A stretch of DNA of 64,000 nt from the NCBI GenBank assembly GCA_015179045.1, contig WHUZ01000004.1:2046001-2110000 (forward strand), written 5' to 3'. Within the stretch, counting starts at the first letter, position 1. Each line of letters begins with the position of its first letter. The notes beneath the pieces were generated by a model. It did not search any database and was not told the DNA's origin. It saw only the letters and a program-made list of their open reading frames with translations. This DNA comes from Kalaharituber pfeilii. Its lineage: Eukaryota > Ascomycota > Pezizomycetes > Pezizales > Pezizaceae. Positions 1 through 15,200 of the stretch are shown piece after piece. A program made the position numbers and the translations under genes.

Positions 1-585
1 CAGGCACTTGATGCAGTAAAGAAAAAAAGATATGATGTGATCTTAATGGATGTTCAAATGCCTGTAATGGTAAGTTTCAGTCGCCTGTCTGACGATGTCG
101 AATTACTAACTAGTAGCAGGGTGGTTTTGAGGCTACTGCCAAGATACGCGAGTATGAACGGGAAGCTGGTCTGATGAGGACTCCAATCGTTGCACTCACT
201 GCTCATGCTATGCTGGGTGATAGAGAGAAATGCATACAAGCACAGATGGATGTAGGTTTTTTAAGTTCTTGAACTAGTGGTTTTGATATTAATCATTCTA
301 TAGGAATATCTATCAAAACCTCTAAAACAAAATACCCTTATTCAGGTCATTTTAAAGTGCGCAACTCTAGGAGGCCCTTTACTAGAGCGGGGAAGCGGGC
401 TGATGTCCGCTCAAATGCCAGACGATAGTGAGAGGGTTTCACGGGCTTGTTCATCAACAAGCAGGCCATTATTAGACTCGAGAGCCGCACCGTCTGTGCC
501 ACGTGGATTATCGGCACCAAACCGAGATTCGCAGAAGGAACAATCATCGGATCGAGTGACTGAAATCACCGAAGAGGAAACCTAA
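1..585 (+). CDS. os-1: Group III hybrid histidine kinase (Nik-1/Os-1 type), C-terminal receiver domain, partial
   Basis: The 5' part lies outside the window. Exons are 1-69, 120-251 and 304-585, with both introns GT-AG (50 and 52 nt). The product is the end of a receiver domain: the phospho-acceptor aspartate is in [11 protein letters not shown], the conserved threonine in IVALTAHAM and the conserved lysine in [10 protein letters not shown], followed by [13 protein letters not shown], wording typical of fungal group III kinases. These cytosolic HAMP-repeat kinases sense osmotic stress, set sensitivity to phenylpyrrole and dicarboximide fungicides, and feed the Ypd1-Ssk1-Hog1 relay. A serine-rich tail of about 70 residues follows the receiver. 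The family assignment is from motif recognition; the HAMP repeats and kinase core cannot be seen here. Confidence 0.9.
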
Positions 586-1821
586 ACTGTCACAAGTTGA
601 GTCAACTCAAAACACTCATGCAATCCGGAAGCAGATAAAATGGTTGAGGAACAAGAGGATGGGGTATGGGATTAGACATATATATTGGTCATTGATGGTT
701 TGGAGTAGATATTGTTCGATATGATGCGTACTGGGAAACAGTAGAGGTGATTCTGCCTCAGGCCCGGACCTCACCCTCTTGCGAGAGAAGTCATCGGCGC
801 CAATTTGGTTCTATATATGCAGGCATTTGATATTTATCGTTGGGTTGGTTAGAATCTGTCTATGCAGACTCCTTTGAATTGGACTGGTTGGTGCGGTTTC
901 GTTTTTGGGCATTTCTGTCACTTATTTGTTTATTTATTATTCATTTGTTTATTTTTATATCCCCTTATTTTGATATCTTTGTTCATGTTGATTTTTTACG
1001 GTTTTTTTTTTTTTTTTTCGGTTCATGTTTATTCTATGTTATATCACCTGTTTGCGTATATCAAAGTACGTATCCTGTATTTACCCTGTAGGTCATTTGA
1101 TGTTTTTTGTTTTTATGATTTTCCATAATTTCAGTCATTTGAGGGCGGTAAGGGGAATTGTGCACATCGGGGGCATGGTACCAGTATTGATATCATGTTC
1201 GATACCTGGCAATGGGTTCTTCTGAATTTTATCTTTCGCTACCCCTTTTTTCGTGATTATGTTCATCAAACTGGGCGATATTTGAGCTGAATGCCGTTTT
1301 GGTTAAATGATTTGGTTTTTGAGTTTTACTTTTTCTTTTATCAAACTGACATGGTGGTCTTCGGACTGCTGATATATATATGTAAGTATGTATGTGCATG
1401 TGAATGATGAAGTATTTTGTTGCAGCAAGCTCTCGATTGATTACTTGTATGCCATTCTTACGTGTTATTCCTCGTGGGCTCCTCCCCAAATTATGGGTGA
1501 CTCATACGCATCAATGGAAACGCTCTGTGCTAGGTATACACCATATAATCCTCCTTTCATCACAAAAATATACAATGTTTGCAGTTGGCCCATTTCAGAC
1601 CAATTCATTTTGCATAATGAAGTCCCTTGATAATTCCTACTCAACAATGATAGAAACCGGCTTCGCCCCCTACCAACTTTAAGCATCTCTTTCAGTTACT
1701 TGACACCTGGGTAAGATATGGATAATGCTACATTGCGACCATCTTACTTCTTCTCACTTCGTTGGTGGTCTCTGGTGAGCTCCTCACTACGGACATTGGT
1801 TTATGTTAGCTATCGTGATTC
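586..1821. other. Intergenic, convergent 3' ends of os-1 and IF1
   Basis: No gene recognised. The DNA is T-rich, with a run of about 15 T near 1003-1018. Open frames of 60-100 codons overlap one another and have low-complexity Phe/Leu/Tyr content, so they are probably chance. The stretch should hold the 3' UTRs of the two converging genes. Confidence 0.5.
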
Positions 1822-2439
1822 TCAATCACTGCAACGAAAAACAAAAGCCACATATGGCGTAAGTGGACTTAGGAACAAAGAACTGGGAAAGAAGGATAAA
1901 CTTACATATGAGCGTCTAAATCGTCGAGATGTTTCTTTTGTTGCCTCAGCTTGTCCCTTAATTCTATCTAGTAGGCGAATGGAGTTAGTATCTCGAAATG
2001 TCCTTAAAACCCGAATCACGTTTCGACTCTTCAAATAAGTATATATATGTGTGTAGCGAGTTTGGTTGACGGGTTTTTCTTTTTTTTTTTTCTTTTTCTA
2101 TTACAGAACGTACCAGCTTTTCCTTTTCCTTCTGGCGAATATAATAATCCTCAACGGCCTTCTCTCGCTTGGTGAAGCTATCCCTGCAATCAATCCCATA
2201 GCGACACCAGAGGGTACAATTAGCAAGTATTCTTTTTCTTCCAGATTCTTTACCGAGCATATCACAATGAGAAGGGAAAGAGCTATAGTAACATACCCTC
2301 CAGCTTCGCCGGTGGGTCGGGCGTACCCGGCTCCGGTTGCCCCCTCACCAGTCGTCATGTAGCGGGCACTCAAGACAGCGGGAGCGAATCTCTGGGCACG
2401 GATAATGCTTGCAGAGCGGATGATAGAAGTTCTGAGCAT
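1822..2439 (-). CDS. INH1: Mitochondrial F1F0-ATPase inhibitor IF1
   Basis: Exons on the minus strand are 2439-2297, 2183-2114, 1967-1906 and 1828-1822, giving 93 residues. The first 28 or so are a basic, hydroxylated mitochondrial presequence (MLRTSIIRSASIIRAQRF). The core GDSFTKREKAVEDYYIRQKE matches the inhibitory helix of IF1, and LRDKLRQQKKHLDDLDAHID is the coiled-coil tail. IF1 binds the alpha/beta interface of F1 in the matrix at low pH and blocks ATP hydrolysis when the proton gradient collapses. The last exon adds only two codons and the stop; reading through its donor instead gives a stop one residue earlier (…DAHM). The upstream ATG at 2487 would add 16 residues without presequence character, so 2439 was chosen. 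Confidence 0.9.
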
Positions 2440-5097
2440 GGTGTTATGAGAGATTAAGTTGGGGAAATGTAGATTCAATGGGCACAAGTGATGATGGTTA
2501 CGGGTTTATGGAAAGGTGATTGATGGTGGTCGGGGTAAAACGTAAGGTTTCGTTAGTATTACTACGTTGGGCTGGCGGGCTTGCTATTTCTCGGCGGAAG
2601 TTAGTAGTGAACCGATCAATGGGGTGTGGTCAGGTAGCGCTGAAGTAACGTGATGCTGAAAAGTGGGGGCTTGGCAGGGCAGCTCTTCATTCAAGTGGTA
2701 GGGTGTGTCCGCTTTTATTTGTGAAGACGGCACGCAACAATGCCATCAACTCTAGAGTTGCGGAACTCGATAGGGTTGTAGATGCCAGGCACCAGGCATG
2801 GCAGCTGGCATCTGGCATGGCCTTTCCGCGCCAAAATCAACAATTCATATGCTTACACTTCAGGGCAGGTTTCACTGAGGCTCTGTTTGACAACGTTCGC
2901 GTTTCTCACTGTCCTACGCCTTAACAGTTGCTGCAAACGCTTAACTGGAGACGGACATCAGGCATGTCACAGCCCAGTATAGGCACGCTGTAATAACATT
3001 ATACTTGAGCAATCCTGGTGACCACCAAAAACATACTGCATCAGGCTTTTATCTTTCAGCCTCATTCCGCAAGCCTTGTTCTGCAAATCGTCTGTTAAAC
3101 TTGCAAGTGTAGCTATGGTCATGACAAACGTCATGCGCAAGGGTAACGAACAAATTTCAGGATGGGCTAACACTAATATTCGAAATGGAAATTATACCAG
3201 GTTAGGCAGCAGACCAGGGAGCTGCTACCATCCTTTCTCTTATTTCTTGTTCCCTTGACATATGACGGTACAGCGGATACTCAACTCGAAGCTTTTCTGC
3301 TGCTGTCATCAATTAAATTCTTTCTAGATTGTCGGCTATTGACCTCCGCAGATTTAATTAAGCCGAGTCAATCTGTTCTCTATCTTCTAGCCGTATTGCT
3401 GTTTAATACTAGAGTCCTGTCGCTATCGCATGGCAGCACGACAGAGCCACGCTTGGTCTCAGTACTGCAACGAATCAGGCATTTAACAGAAGCAATCTCA
3501 ATATATCTTATCACACGGCAGAATATGTTTAGATGAAACGATGTTTGAGGGGGAGAGGACCCCCTCGTAACCCTTGCCTCCAGGATCTTTTTGTGCGGCC
3601 CCGCTCCGCTCTTTCCGCCTCAACGCCCGCTTGCTATATCCATCAGATCTATTCCTCTATGTTGCTTGCGAATGTTGCTTAGGAAATTGGAAACCGATGA
3701 ATATGGAGTGATATAAATGTTATAGCTAAAAGTAGATCTTTGAAAGTGACTTTAACGATGGTGCTATGGAAGAAGCTGGTAATGCATATTGTCATTATGC
3801 CTACCTGAAACCTCTGAGGAGAGCCGGGACCTGGACTCACCAACCACTAGTATGGTTGATGGAACTAATTAGTATATGAATGGGAGTATGATATATTTAC
3901 GAAAAATATGGACTTAAGCGTCTGCGATTTGAGCTCCGTGATGGAAGCGCGGCTTCAAAACGCCTTAGAAACCGAAGCTGCTGCTGGCTAGAACGCTACT
4001 GCAAACTGAGACTGTAAGCGAGCAGGGTACACTCGTTCACCAACATATTGCCATGGCAGAGGCTCTTGCAATAGCAATTGCTGACGATGTACGTACTCCA
4101 GGATTCAGTTTGGGTACCTCACACACATTCGCCCCATCCCTCCCACCCTGCCGTACCCACGGAATCTCCTCCACGTTGGAAATACCTCCAGGAGCACGTG
4201 CGGGCATGTCCTCGCCCTCACTGAGCGTCCGACGTTGCAGCCAGTCTCATGAGTTGCGGGCTGTGGAGGAGAAATAAGAGCTCGCTGTAGCTTCTGCTCG
4301 CCCTACCAGACCGTGACCGTGCGAACGCACAGGCGTACTGATTCGTGGCATAGTCCGTACCTAATTAGGGGACAATGAGATAAGATTTGCCGCGTTAAGT
4401 AAGGATCTGCGATCCGTCGTGTCGTCGCAGCTTGACTTCTCACTGCCCTCCCCTTTACTACTTCTACTTACAAGAAACCCTTCTCCCTTTCATTTCCTTC
4501 CCCCCCCCCCACGTCTCCACCAAACCTCTCTCACACAACAACTTTCTCTGCAAAAACGACAACACCACACCCCACAGAAGCCCTCTTACATCAATACGTT
4601 TACGGCCCCAATCCACGAATACCCCTCTCTCTTGTACACAACCCCACTATAGAAAAGGTAACCCAAATTCACAATCCCTCCTCACCTGAATCTCATGTTT
4701 GCAATCTACCTGGCCCCACGCCAAAGTGTGCACAGGAGAGCCACCTTCACCTAGATTCTTGCTGCTTAATGGCTCCAAATCTGGGTTGCGAGGTTTTAAT
4801 CGTTAGAACACCCAGACAACTTTATACTTGTACTGTTTCCTCGGCTGTTTGTGCGGGGTTTCTCTGTTGAGGGGGTTCTGACGAAGAGCCTCAATCGACA
4901 TATGATTTCTCATTTATCGCCAACTTGACTGCACTCGGAGTATATTCTGGCATCTTTCGGCCTAATCCCATATTTCAGATTTGGAGATGATACAAGATTA
5001 TTGCCTTGTGTTACAGCATTTTTCGCTGTAACTCATTGCTTTTTAGACATATACTAACATTTACCATTGCCATCTAGTTTCGATCAAGACTTTAGAA
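2440..5097. other. Intergenic between divergent IF1 and 14-3-3
   Basis: No coding gene recognised. Seen: a GGCATG/TGGCATCTGGCATGG-rich patch at about 2780-2825, a perfect short hairpin (GAGGGGG/CCCCCTC) near 3546-3566, a pyrimidine-rich tract at about 4430-4660 that looks like the promoter or leader of the 14-3-3 gene, and a C10 run at about 4501. The open frame at 4053-4277 is not recognised and lies alone; I do not call it. Confidence 0.5.
4668..5077 (+). other. Probable 5' UTR intron of the 14-3-3 gene
   Basis: A donor GTAACC follows the pyrimidine-rich leader. An acceptor CATCTAG with a branch-like ATACTAAC about 25 nt upstream sits 21 nt before the start codon at 5098. A leader intron of this length is common in fungal 14-3-3 and other highly expressed genes. 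The acceptor and branch site are good; the donor is weak, so the 5' boundary is uncertain. Confidence 0.35.
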
Positions 5098-6127
<1,030 letters not shown>

Positions 6128-8573
6128 AGAGTTTAGTATTTTTTTTTTTTTTTTTTCATTGGGGTGGGGGGTGGGGGGGGGGGGGTTGATGGTTTGATGG
6201 GTTCTGTTTTGGCACTGACAAGCTAGGAGGTTAATGTAGCTAGTGGAGGATTCTACATTCCAGTGGGGGTTACGCTTTACATTTCTATTGGTGGGCCTTG
6301 TCTCCTCTAGATATTTTTAACTCCTAACGGCCTGTTCGTGCATCGGGCCTCACGATGTGGTGTTAAGTTTTTGCTCGATATTTCCTTTCTTTACCATACT
6401 TCAAGTGTCCTAGCAAATACTCTTTCAAACAATCCATTCTTAGTAGCCATGTTTGACTTGACTTATTACGAGGCCGTGCATGTAAGGTACACGGTTTTGC
6501 CGCAGCGCCTGGCTCCTAAACGCGATTGCATGACGCATCATTTCAATACCCGCGTTGAAACAGTTACGCGTGCTGTTATACCAGTTGCGCGCCTTCACCG
6601 CTAAATAGGTACGTTAAGTACTTGCTTGCTTACGTGTAGGGACCTACCTACATAGGCAGGTTCTTGTGTACATTCTTCTGGACAGGCCCTTTTAACTTTG
6701 CATGCATTGCGGCTGCTACCCGTAGCTGGATGACACGAGCCGGTCATGTGAGCATGCAACTACACATGTGAGCAGCCGACAATAGCTTCTCGTATCCAGG
6801 TAGGCGAGTACCCCGCTCCGCCTATCAAGCTATCCGAGGGCATGTTCAGATGCTCAAGAGTGAGGCTGGCGCGGCTTAGCATGTGGCTGCGTCATCATCC
6901 ATGCAGAATGAACAAGGCCCCAATCCGTGGAGGTGGAGTCCCATTACTGTAGTAACTGTCCACTTGACACCCAGCACGAGATGACAGCAATGCACAATGT
7001 AGTGTGGTTGACAGCATGTACTGCATTCACCAGCCAGATTTGATTTGTTGCTTGCGCTAATATCGGTGCTTGGCTCATTTCCCGACTTGGCGATCCATCA
7101 CTGCCCAAGCAAAAGAACGTTTCTCTTGTTTAGGAACACGCCAATAAAGCTGGTTGCAACCTAACGAAGGTGCTCTCCCCCACTCATACTTCTCTTGGGC
7201 ACGAAGTGAAAATGGAAAAGAATGACACAGCGACAAAGCCCTGGGGAGACAATACCGATGGAAGGGTCGACGCACACGAGGAGCGCGTGATATTGAGAGT
7301 AAGTGTGCGTGGTATCCCTTTCCCCTAGACACTGGGCGGTCTTTGGCCGTGTTGGTTCGAGATTCTGGCGGCCCAACGTGTGTCAGGAAGACGCCAATTA
7401 CTGCTCCCCACTAGCTCTCCCCACCACGAGCTTGTGGCACAGTCTAACCATATGCAGAATGGTGGCTCCAGCAACATGTCAACATGTCTTAGCGGCGCAC
7501 AGGCAAAACACATGGGAGGAAGGGGACAAATTAGAGTAGATATGCCAGCTGGATACTGATAGAGCATCCTCTCAAGAAAGGTAGCCAAATCCAAAGGCCC
7601 CAGCTTGTACTCTGTATGCCATGGGTTTATGTAGAATACTGGCAGTATGGGTTCCCAGGACCCTTTGGCCGTTCCCTTCGGCTGATGAGGTACATGGCGC
7701 CGAGAGATGGTAGTAGGACTAGTTAGAGAGGTTGCGATATTCACTACCCTGATATGCTTGATGACAGGCTATCGCTGTGGTAAGGGCCTACTAACACTTA
7801 GTCTGGACAAGATTGTCAAGCACTTGTAAAGTCTGATGAGGAGGCGATTTTTTTGCAAGTGGCACAATAGCCTTATGCTTATTCATGGGACGCTCTCGCC
7901 GCCTTGCGATCAGTGCTAACAATTTCATGCTTTCAGCAGCAGTATTTCAGGGCATGCTTCACAATTGTAGAATTCTGTTTCTAGATATTTCAAATAAAAA
8001 ATGTTTATAGCTAGTGTCAAAGTTGCCACGGTTTACATACAGACTGGATACCCAATGGGATCAGCGTCCCAATTGACTTTTTTTTTTTTCCCTCCTTCTT
8101 TTCTTTTTTGTCCTTCTCCGTCTCCCTCTGGGTTTTGCACTTGCGCCGTTAGGGCAGAAACTGTACAGACCCCAACTCATTTTTTACTACCGACCACCCC
8201 TCCCTGCGCACCTCTTTTTTTTTTCCCTCTTTCTCTCTTTTCTCCTTTCTTGCTCCTTCCTTACAATCTGTCCATCCGAATCTCATTCTCTACATAAATC
8301 TTATAAAGTTTCTGCAGGGGCGGTGAGCTGGCTGTGGAAGAAGGAAGAAAGTCGCAGGGAAGCTGGTAAAGGTATACATCCTCTCCACACCCTATCGCCT
8401 CAACGAATTCTCCACACCCCCATTTCCAAAAATTCTCCTTTACGCAACCATTCTGGTATCAGCTTGGGAAAGAGATTCAAAGCACCATTCTTTCAACTCC
8501 AGAGCAGTTTACCTAACAACATTTACTTTAATTCAGAAGAGTATCGTTATCCAGTACCTATATAATTATCAGG
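6128..8573. other. Intergenic, 14-3-3 3' UTR to GIS2 promoter
   Basis: Begins with T18 (6139-6156) and a G-rich run (6161-6185) in the 14-3-3 3' UTR. A pyrimidine-rich stretch at about 8078-8290 probably belongs to the GIS2 promoter or leader. A possible leader intron runs from GTATAC near 8371 to TTCAG near 8535. The 139-codon minus-strand frame at 7325-7744 and the others here resemble nothing I know and show no splice or codon signature, so I see no gene. Confidence 0.5.
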
Positions 8574-9555
<982 letters not shown>

Positions 9556-10518
9556 ATATTTTATACATTTCACTTCGATTAAGCAGCATCGAGGGGAAAA
9601 TAATCACATTTCTAATCTTTGTTTTTGTTTCTGCTTGGGTTTTTTCCATCACATTCTGTCACGGCACGGGTTCTACATATTCGGTATCTTGCGACTTCAT
9701 TATATGATCATTTGTTTTCTATTCATGTAACTTATGCCTTGGCTTTCCGGTTGTGTTGGGACGGCTCAGCTGGGGGACCTTCGATTTTACCCATCCTCTA
9801 CGAGGGATAAGCACCACTACTTTTGAACTGTGCATACAGAGAGGAAGGTGGAGGAGATTGGGATGGGATAAGGAATATAGGCGTCAACTTGCTTTTTTTT
9901 TTTTTTTTATTGTTTTGTGTTTTTGTCACTCGGGTTTTCTTCTCTCACACGGGTGGTATCATGATCAGTTTCATATTGGAGGCCAAGTCTGCGCTATGTG
10001 TATCGTGCGTTAATTAATGTACGACAGCCGAAGGAGTCTCAAGGCAGAACACTTAATTCTTTCTGTATCTTTGGCGACGCTGTGGTCGGAGTATAGTGAA
10101 GCCGTGGGCAGCTGTTCGGACCCAGGGGCGCGGTTTGCTTGAGCGTGCTGGTTCAATTGTTTCGACTAAGTGGTATGAGACTATTGACCAAGGATGGGCA
10201 TTTATTTATAATGTCTAGAATTAGTAATTTATAATTCTGCCGCGCGCCAGCTCTGCACTGGCAACGCAATGCTCAGACAGGAAATCTCTGATTGCTTCCT
10301 CTGTGGCAGAGTGTGCCTGCTGTTTTTGCTTCTGCTCAATACAAGTACCTGATGCTCTGTACCTGAAGAGGTGAGTGTAGAATCTCGCCAAGTCTTCTAA
10401 GCTGCGGCTCACTTGATAACGAAATATACCTTGCGCAGCTACATATTTGCATCAAGACGTTCAGGTTGCACTACCAACTCTTTAAGAACTTATTCTGAAA
10501 TTTAGATAGATAGTGGTC
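9556..10518. other. Intergenic between GIS2 and DMC1
   Basis: No gene recognised. T-rich 3' UTR of GIS2 (a run of about 16 T near 9893-9908), then mixed sequence to the DMC1 start. Small frames at 9482-10017 are T-rich and overlapping. Confidence 0.5.
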
Positions 10519-12267
10519 ATGGTTACAGAGAACGGAAAGGGTGGAGAATACGACAGCGACGATGTATGCTCTTTGTCTTTGGTTGATTGACTATGCAGTT
10601 GGCTTACCTTTGCATGATCCAGGACACTGGTATTCAGGAGATCGATCAGCTCCAAAATCATGGTATGCTCAGCTTCACCAACCAATTTCCTGAACATAGA
10701 GAATTAATATTGAATCCAGGAATTGGTGCCGCAGACATCAACAAACTGAAAGCCGCAGGATACTTTACCATTGCGGTAACTCTCAATAGCTCGATTCCTA
10801 AATACGCCGAATACTTACTAACTACGTACCGCTTTTTACACTCTTTCAGTCGTGCCTGTCTGCCACACGGAAGAATCTCGCAAAAATCAAGGGCTTCAGC
10901 GAGCAGAAAGTTGAAAAACTCAAAGAGGCAGCGGCAAAGTGTGCAGTAGGCCTCTTTTCAGTCTTTCTTTCAATATGCCAGTACCAATTCAAGATTTGAT
11001 TATCTGGGACTTTTTAATTTTTTATTCTTAATTTGTTATATATATATATATTTTTTTTCATGCTCATTTATATGGGGTTAGCCTTCGTCCTATGGCTTCA
11101 TCACGGCTGCGGAGTGTAGTCATCAAAGGAGGAAGGTGTGCCATATCTCTACGGGTAGCAAGCAAATTGACCAAATGCTTGGCGGAGGAATTGCAACAAT
11201 GAGCATTACAGAGGTCTTTGGAGAGTATCGTAGGTTCCACTACACCTTGATCTGGGATGAGACCAAGATGGGGTTCTAATATTGTTAGGTTTATAGGATG
11301 CGGAAAGACTCAACTAGGACATACATTGAGTGTGGTGTGCCAGCTTCCCAAGGTTAGCTCAAGCTTAAGACCAAATTCCAAGAATACTCATGTTAAGCTC
11401 TTGCAGGATATGGGCGGAGCGGAAGGAAAAGTCGCATTCATTGATACGGAAGGGACCTTTCGCCCAGAAAGGCATTTTAACTTCTCAGATTGAAATCTCG
11501 CTGGAATATACTAATCATCTAAGTAGGATCAGGCAAATAGCTGAACGCTTTGGTTAGTTTTCTTAAACTGGTCAATTGCTGAAGGAATTCTAATTTACGA
11601 CTGTTCTAGGGGTTGATGGTGACCAAGCTCTCGAAAATATTATATATGGCAGAGCTCTCAACTCGGAACATCAGCTGGACCTACTCAATAGCCTTTCTCA
11701 GAATTTTGCAACAAATGAGTTTCGACTCCTCATCATTGACTCAATAATGGCTTGCTTCAGAGTTGACTACTGCGGCAGAGGTGAGCTGGCAGACCGTCAA
11801 CAGAAGCTCAATCAAATGATGAGCAAGATCACTCACATGGCAGAGGAGTTCAATGTTGCTGTATTTATGACGAATCAGGTTCAGTCAGATCCAGGGGCCA
11901 GTGCACTGTTTGCCGGTGCAGACGGGAGAAAACCTGTTGGTGGACATATCTTAGGTGTGCAATTCGTCTTCGATTCAAGAAGTAATTGCAAGCTAACACC
12001 TAATTTATGCAGCCCATGCAAGCCAAACGAGAGTTCTCTTGGTAAATCCCCATAGTCTATCAGGTATATCTCCTGCTAATATAAAAACAAGCGCAAAGGA
12101 AGAGGTGATGAAAGGGTTGCAAAGTTGCAAGACAGTCCTGATTGTAAGGAGGCGGAGGCGACATATATCATCTCATCAGGGTATGAGGCTCCAGGGATAA
12201 CTTGCTGCTACCCTCATTTACTCACGCCTCAAATAGTGGCATTACCGACCCTGAAGGGACCAAATGA
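10519..12267 (+). CDS. DMC1: Meiotic recombinase Dmc1
   Basis: Twelve exons give 341 residues: 10519-10563, 10623-10662, 10720-10775, 10850-10945, 11082-11229, 11297-11352, 11407-11471, 11527-11552, 11610-11954, 12013-12041, 12092-12180, 12237-12267. The N-terminal helix-hairpin-helix region contains [19 protein letters not shown]. Walker A is GEYRCGKT (residues 126-133, split by an intron inside the Arg codon) and Walker B is LLIID (217-221). [19 protein letters not shown] and the end [12 protein letters not shown] are Dmc1-type rather than Rad51-type. Dmc1 forms filaments on resected DNA and drives strand exchange between homologues in meiosis, so a sexual cycle is likely. The intron at 11472-11526 begins with GC (AG|GCATTT); no GT is available nearby and the frame requires this boundary. 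Confidence 0.95.
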
Positions 12268-15200
12268 GAACGCAGAATGAGGGAACACTATATTCACAAC
12301 ACTTGGGAAAAGTTAGCACATTTCCATTAGCTAAAGGTTCTTTCGTATTTTGTGTTTTCTTGTATTTGCATTTACATGTGGAGTTAAGACTTTCACGGGC
12401 TATATAACTGGTTTTAACAAGAAAATTCTCTATGTACACAATGAACGAACCTAAGATGTCCCAAGCTATCAATCCTATCTGGACGTCCAAATAAAGTTAT
12501 CAAACTATGTGTGCCACAAGGCTGCATGTTGCCAGGTAGTGGTTCCGTGCGTTTGGGTCGATAGGAAAGCTAGGATGGCGCGAGCAGTGATACATTTGGA
12601 ATGTATACAAAAGTTCTAGTGGAGCGAAATGCGCTCACAATGCTCCTACATGTACAGCTAGTCGCTCTTTTGTGGATCAACAATGTGCGAATGGGGGGCC
12701 CTTCGCCTTCAATCGTTACTAGCGGAGAGCCACTAAGGTTGCTTAAGTGGGGCGTACGCCGAAAGCCCCTTCCTCATCGCTGGAGTGAAGTCAATGCGAT
12801 CGGTCCTCGTAGGTATGATAGAGCACACATCACATCGACTCCCGACAATCGACTGTCTCTAGCAACTGGTTCATGCGGCGAATGACAGTCAGGCGATGCA
12901 GCACTAGCTGATTTCGTGCTAGTCCGCAAGGCGTAATTTGTGATTTTGACTCCTGCACCAACAACTAGACTGTAATTGTAACACAGCGGGTGCGCATCAA
13001 TAGCAAGGTTTCCACACTCGCATATGACGGCAGTCAGTAAAGCTGGATGCTTTCTCCAAATGTCACTACCCAAAATCCAAATCAGGACCCATTGAGCTCC
13101 CCCCCACCACCAGTTAATGGCTATCTGGTCCTCCCTATACAGCGTCCCGAATCATCCGCAGTGCCCGCACCAGTACACTACCTCCGCTGACATACCCCAA
13201 ACATTGGCAACGAGTGCAACTTTTTTGTTTCCAATGTCCCCATCGACGCTACTGAGGGCCATTTCCGGGCCATCCTCTCGTCCCCATGCACAGTGGAAAC
13301 AGTCCGGTTTGGAAGTGGATGTAGTGGGAGGACAAGGGACGATCCCTTAGAGTTTAGTTACGGCTGCGAAAATGGCTGCGAAAAGGGAGGACGGAATAGT
13401 AGGGAAGAAGAGGAGGAGGTGAAATGCGGAAGGAGGGGGGATGGGCATGAGGGAGTTGATGAGAAGGTGACGAGTTGCCGAAAGCGTGGAACAGGGAAAT
13501 CAGGCAGTCGGGGGTACGAACAGTAGGATTCGGAGTGTCATGCATGCTCTTGACAAATGACTGTAAGTAGGCCTCAGTGTACCTTTTTTGCTCCAAATCA
13601 TGTTCATTGAACTCCTCTAACAGTTCTACCTTAAACCTTGCTCAAGTGGCAAAGGTTCTGTAGGTCGACATGGCCCTAACAAACCTGCAAATTAGCTTAT
13701 CACAATAGAGGGGTACCTTCTTGGTCCTTTTCTTCAGTCCAATCCGCCGTCAAATCCTCCCACGAAGTAACACAATTTGTTGCATTCTTGCTGTCAAAGT
13801 ACGGGGTTCCCAGCTGGTGCGGTAATGGGAAAAAGCAGTGGATAGAAGGTGAAGTAATAGCATCTGAGACCGTTGTACTAACTGTCAATTTGTTCATGCA
13901 ACTGACAAATTGCCTATAGCTAGCCGGTTGAGTCTTACGCTAACGCAAGAGTTGGTATTCAAGGGTCTTCTTGCGGGTGCGAGTGCGAGTATCTCACTGC
14001 AGTTGCGAGTGCCGCTGACTGTCCTATTCTTCTCAGCGATCGCTCTTCTCACGGCCAGTTGCCATGCCTGGGGTATATTTATGCCCGACCTTTTCTTTCG
14101 ACTCGTATTCAATGTCCCCAAAGGGCTGTTGCTAATAGCCAACGTCAACCTCCCTCCACCCATCTCAAATGACATATATCCATTGTCCAATTCGTGAGCA
14201 AGATGATAGTAACGAAAAAGAATTAGTGTGGCTTAATGTCAAGCTCAACTGAAGCGGTTTTTCTGGGTCAATTGCTTCTCCCAGGAGCTTCAGCGTTGTC
14301 AACGTGGTGATAGTGTGGGTATATGCTAATTGCGGGTGGAAGATACGGTCGTATGTCTTTCTGCAGCAACATTTCTTCTAGTCTGACAGTTCTCCGGTTG
14401 AAGTGACCAATGTAAGAGGATGGATAGCATCCACTATCTTTCGTGATGACCGGTAGGTGCCGGCCTGGTAGAATCAACAGACAGGGCTTGCGTATACACG
14501 AGGGTGTCACGTTTTGTGACTGGGGCTGAGAAAGGTTTCTTAATTGAGTAGCTACAGTACGAACATACCATATCTATCCACCCATCAACATAGAAACCAA
14601 AGAAATCGCCCTTTCCATACGATATCCAAAGCCCTTTAGTCCATCCTACCGTCGACACCCCTCCTTCCTTCCCAACTTCCCCGCAGCGTTGTAATGAGGT
14701 AGGTTGGAGGTCAAACGCGTTAGTTGAGGGTAACTGCAGCCTCCTGTAGAGCACAGTTGGGATATGCATAAACGCGCCTATGCAGCCGCACGCTGCCATG
14801 CATAGTTCTTGGCAGACCTAGCACCCCAGCTTGGATGGATCATCCTGGGTAGGACATCGAAGGAGCCTCAGCATGATTTAATTTTGGCACCGGATCCGGG
14901 ACCCAGAGTGCGGCCGCGGCAAGCTTCGGCTGGGTCTCTGGTAATTGCTGGTTGTTCCAGCTTCGTGCAATAAAGAGTGTAGTCGACCCTGAGTGTTCAA
15001 ATGGACTGCTCTTGTTCTATCTTGAGGCAAATTTAAGCTTGTATGCAGGCCAGGGGCCCGGATTATATCCCAGCTCTCTTCCTTGAACTTGAACTGCATC
15101 ATTAATCATTTCTTGGTCCGTTGGAATATTCATCTCGAGAGCATCCCATTCAGGTCCGCAGAGTGTTACAGCTTTTTCGGCCATTTCTCCCGACCAAAAC

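Noticed and set aside
7340..7375. tRNA T-arm-like GGTTCGAGATTC
   Set aside because: The stem does not pair (no C at the closing position) and no acceptor or anticodon arm is present upstream.
9752..9764. 13-mer TGTGTTGGGACGG shared with 57220-57232
   Set aside because: Flanks do not align, so a single short match in 64 kb is probably chance.
13910..14197. 95-codon hydrophobic + strand frame as a small membrane protein
   Set aside because: Fully overlapped by a 98-codon frame on the other strand; no conserved motif and no leader features.
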